From the NCBI GenBank assembly GCA_028292485.1, contig JAQGMG010000017.1, forward strand, positions 62,001 through 126,000: 64,000 nt of DNA, written 5' to 3'. A model generated the notes under the pieces. That model saw only the letters and a program-made list of their open reading frames with translations. It made no database searches and was not told where the DNA came from. Shown piece by piece: positions 61,389 to 64,000 of this stretch (the stretch's first letter is position 1; every line of letters begins with the position of its first letter). Position numbers and translations under genes: made by a program. The stretch comes from Rhodocyclales bacterium. Lineage in GTDB: Bacteria; Pseudomonadota; Gammaproteobacteria; Burkholderiales; Rhodocyclaceae.

Positions 61389-64000
61389 ATGACAACGAAT
61401 GCGCTGAGCTTTGAGTCCGATATCCGTCGCCTTGTGGCGCGTGGAGATCTCGACGGCGCGCTCGCGTTCATACGTTTCATGGTTGATCACGTCCGCTTCG
61501 ACCCTGCGGCGATGGGTGTGACACTGGGCTCGCCTGCGCTGGATCGGCTGTGCGGCGAAATCGGTGCAGCCACGCTGGCGCAAGCGCGCCATGATGCGCG
61601 CGCTGAGCCTCCGAGCCAGCCTGCAGACATCATCATTCTCGCCACCGAGCTCTACCCACTCGGCGGCCATTCACGCGTGGTAGCCGACATGATCGCGACG
61701 CGTCCCGACAAACGCCACCTGGTGCTGCTGAGCAATTTCTTCGAAAGCGCTGACCGTCGCGCTGCAGAAACCATGGTGACCAATGTGGCGTCCGATTCAG
61801 TACGTCTGGCCATTGCGCCAATGCCGGGGCGCCTCGACAAGCTGCTGTGGTTGCAGACCGAGCTTGCGCGCCACCCCGAGGCCGAGGTGTTCGTCTTCAA
61901 TCACCATGGTGACGCGGCCGTCATCGCGGCGATACAGCCGGGCCTCAATCGTGACGTCATCTTCTGTCACCATGCAGACTACCATCTATGCCTCGGCGCA
62001 CATCTGCCCTGGACGCGGCACATCGACTTCTTCGCCCCCTGCCATCATCGCTGCAGCGAGGCGGGTATCGTGGCCGAATATTGGCCGCTGAGCGTGCCTG
62101 ACCGTGGCGCCCGCTCGCATGATGCGGGCAGCTTTGGTCAAGGTGAAAAACTGATCTCCTGCACCAGCGGCGTATGGAGCAAGTTCGACGAAGCCTATGC
62201 TTTTCACTATGCCGATGTCGTAGTGGATATTCTGGCTACGACCGGCGGAAAGCACGTGCACATCGGCGGCATTCCCGATGAAGCATTTGCCAGGATCCAT
62301 GCCGGGCTGAATGGGCGCGGCATCGCGCCTGTACGCTTCAAGCACCTGCCACAAGTCCCTTCGGTATGGGACGCGTTGCTCACCAACCAGGTCGACCTTT
62401 ACATCAGCTCGTTCCCGCTCGGCGGCGGCCGCGCCATCACGGAAGCACTCGGCGCAGGCATCCCGCTCATCACACATCGCCATCACCTGGAGCCGTTGCT
62501 CGGAGCCTGCGGCCTCGGCCCTGCCGATACGTGGAACTGGTCCACCCCAGCGGAATTGCTGAGCATCCTCGCCGGGCTCAGCACCGAGGAACTCGCCCGT
62601 CGCTCACGCGAAGCACGTCAGCATTACCTGCAGCATCACGCGCCGGATATCTTCAGAAAGTGCATGCAGACGGGAGAGTCCCCACCGCTGCCCGCCCACA
62701 TTCCCCAGGCAGGCGACCGGCTGGCCAGCTACCTGTTGCGCTCGACGGTGCGCAGCGAGAGCCACGCGCGCGTGCTCGATGAGCTGCACAAACGGGTGGA
62801 AGCGCTCGATGCGGCAAGACCGGCCGAGCCTGCAGCGGCAGTGAAAAATTCTGCACCCAGCGGCCTCACTCGCGCCATCGCGTTTTATGACAACGGCGAT
62901 TTTATCGAAGCTGCAGCAGCATTTACCGAACTACACGAACAGCAGCCTGCCGAGCCGCTGATCCTTCTTCATCTCGGCCTGATTGCACTCCGGTCCGGCA
63001 TGCAGGAGGACGCCGGTGTCTTCTTCGACCACGCCGTAGCATGCTCACAGGACGCGGCGAACACGCAAGCTGCGATCGGGCAGCGCTGCCTCGCACTTGG
63101 CGCGCTGGAGCTCGCTGCCATTTACCTTGAAGCTGCAATACGTGCCGAGCCCTCCTTAGTGGGCGCCTTGGCGCTGCTGACCGATGCGCTGCAGCAACAA
63201 GGGCACACGCAGCGTGCGCTCGCGTTGCTCAAGCCACTGCTGCAAGAGAAGACGCCGCCTGCCGAGATATTGCAGCGGGTCGTTCACCTGGCTGCCGCCG
63301 CGGGTGACGCCGATACCGAACTCGCCGCCTGCCTGCTCGCTCGCAGCCAACCGGGCTATCACAGCCGCGCACTTCAGCTGATGGGCCAACGCGATGTGGC
63401 AGCCAGCGTGCTGCTCGATGAGAGCCGGCGCTTCGTGGCAGCACATGCCAGCGCGCCGCACGCCACGTTGCCAGCAGGCTCTCGCACCCGGCTGCGCGTA
63501 GGCTTCGTCGTGGGATACATCGCGGCGAACGAAGTTGCCCAAGGTCTTGAACCCCTGCTCTGCGATCTGGATGCCAAGCGCTTCGATACCTTGTTGTTCT
63601 TCGATGAGATCCGCGACGCCACGACTGCGCAGCGTCTCGCGCTCATCGTCGATGAGTCGCACGGGTTCTCAGGCATGAACGCAGAGGCCACAAAGCAGCT
63701 GATACAAACACGCCGCGTCGATGTACTGGTCAACTTCGAATGGCATAATCACCTGCGCGCGCTGATGATCTTCGCCCTGCGCGCGGCGCCGGTGCAGATC
63801 AATTTCAGCCAGCCGGCACGCAGCAGCGCGCTATCCAATATGGATTACGCCGTGGCTGATATTGGCGATGCCGCCGCGTTCACCGAACGCATCCTGCCTC
63901 TGCCGGACAGCGCCGACACGACGGCTTACGCACGCAATGTCGGCGAGCTTCTGCTCACTGCCTGGCAACAGAGCGGCGGCACGCTGGAGGCACGCACATG
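61389..64000 (+). CDS. Large glycosyltransferase/TPR protein (3' end outside window)
   Basis: Open from ATG 61389 to the right edge (about 870 codons visible). Residues 80-400 form a Rossmann-type glycosyltransferase module (ILATELYPLGGHSRVVADMI, FVFNHHGDAAVIAAIQPGLN, LYISSFPLGGGRAITEALGA with the glycine loop and acceptor-side E). Residues about 500-650 are TPR-like helical repeats (AIAFYDNGDFIEAAAAF, PLILLHLGLIALRSGMQEDA). The last part (MDYAVADIGDAAAFTERILP) resembles the GT41/OGT motif MDYRxxD. So it may be a double glycosyltransferase with a TPR scaffold. The final bases end in ACATG, so a stop TGA overlapping a next ATG may follow at the edge. Confidence 0.72.
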   Translation, partial: MTTNALSFESDIRRLVARGDLDGALAFIRFMVDHVRFDPAAMGVTLGSPALDRLCGEIGAATLAQARHDARAEPPSQPADIIILATELYPLGGHSRVVADMIATRPDKRHLVLLSNFFESADRRAAETMVTNVASDSVRLAIAPMPGRLDKLLWLQTELARHPEAEVFVFNHHGDAAVIAAIQPGLNRDVIFCHHADYHLCLGAHLPWTRHIDFFAPCHHRCSEAGIVAEYWPLSVPDRGARSHDAGSFGQGEKLISCTSGVWSKFDEAYAFHYADVVVDILATTGGKHVHIGGIPDEAFARIHAGLNGRGIAPVRFKHLPQVPSVWDALLTNQVDLYISSFPLGGGRAITEALGAGIPLITHRHHLEPLLGACGLGPADTWNWSTPAELLSILAGLSTEELARRSREARQHYLQHHAPDIFRKCMQTGESPPLPAHIPQAGDRLASYLLRSTVRSESHARVLDELHKRVEALDAARPAEPAAAVKNSAPSGLTRAIAFYDNGDFIEAAAAFTELHEQQPAEPLILLHLGLIALRSGMQEDAGVFFDHAVACSQDAANTQAAIGQRCLALGALELAAIYLEAAIRAEPSLVGALALLTDALQQQGHTQRALALLKPLLQEKTPPAEILQRVVHLAAAAGDADTELAACLLARSQPGYHSRALQLMGQRDVAASVLLDESRRFVAAHASAPHATLPAGSRTRLRVGFVVGYIAANEVAQGLEPLLCDLDAKRFDTLLFFDEIRDATTAQRLALIVDESHGFSGMNAEATKQLIQTRRVDVLVNFEWHNHLRALMIFALRAAPVQINFSQPARSSALSNMDYAVADIGDAAAFTERILPLPDSADTTAYARNVGELLLTAWQQSGGTLEART

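Overview
The window comes from a fairly GC-rich bacterial chromosome. The gene repertoire points to a betaproteobacterium, probably Burkholderiales: an SOS-type imuA-imuB-dnaE2 mutagenesis cassette, Entner-Doudoroff genes, a PEP-CTERM protein, RND efflux with a NodT-type outer-membrane factor, MoxR/DUF58/transglutaminase genes, and many scattered palindromes of the CGTCATTCCCGCG type. This placement is inferred from family content only; there is no rRNA or tRNA in the window.

Layout. 1-2.8 kb: the end of a glycosyltransferase-like gene, then a bactofilin-like beta-helix protein and a polytopic membrane protein, joined by ATGA overlaps. 2.9-9.5 kb: Entner-Doudoroff genes (edd, kdgK, eda) interspersed with an SDR, a small lipoprotein, a GIY-YIG protein and a small unknown. 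10-15.7 kb: dnaE2, imuB and imuA on the minus strand, with a clear LexA box upstream at 15641-15656 and palindromic elements lodged in the leader and between imuB and dnaE2. 15.8-24.7 kb: housekeeping and stress genes (YkgJ-type protein, lipoprotein, a MurA-like enzyme, RIO kinase, PL5 alginate lyase, class II amidotransferase, IMPase, SDR, OsmC, pirin). 24.8-27.9 kb: a minus-strand cluster of a J-domain protein and three proteins I do not recognise. 28.1-34 kb: a tripartite RND efflux operon. 34.3-48 kb: YdfG, a PEP-CTERM protein and signalling genes (response regulator, a double-kinase hybrid sensor with an Rcp-like regulator and an EAL protein, PilZ, diguanylate cyclase), plus SrkA, YchJ and a heparinase-II/III-like lyase.

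48.1-60.7 kb is the most unusual part. The family cluster moxR-DUF58-transglutaminase (TgpA-like)-mltB is interrupted between moxR and DUF58 by about 7.2 kb. This segment encodes an acetolactate-synthase-like ThDP enzyme, an SDR, and five citrate-synthase-fold proteins of two types (A and B) arranged A1-B1 and A2-B2-B3. A1-B1 and A2-B2 are translationally coupled or nearly so. Neither type shows the usual catalytic His/His/Asp motifs. B2/B3 is a recent tandem duplication whose breakpoint lies at the DUF58 start codon, and a fragment of a second SDR gene lies before A2. This looks like an acquired, still rearranging pathway of unknown product.

The window ends with cysC and a large glycosyltransferase/TPR protein that runs off the right edge. 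Three families of long imperfect or perfect palindromes are spread through the intergenic regions and repeatedly touch stop codons or operon leaders.
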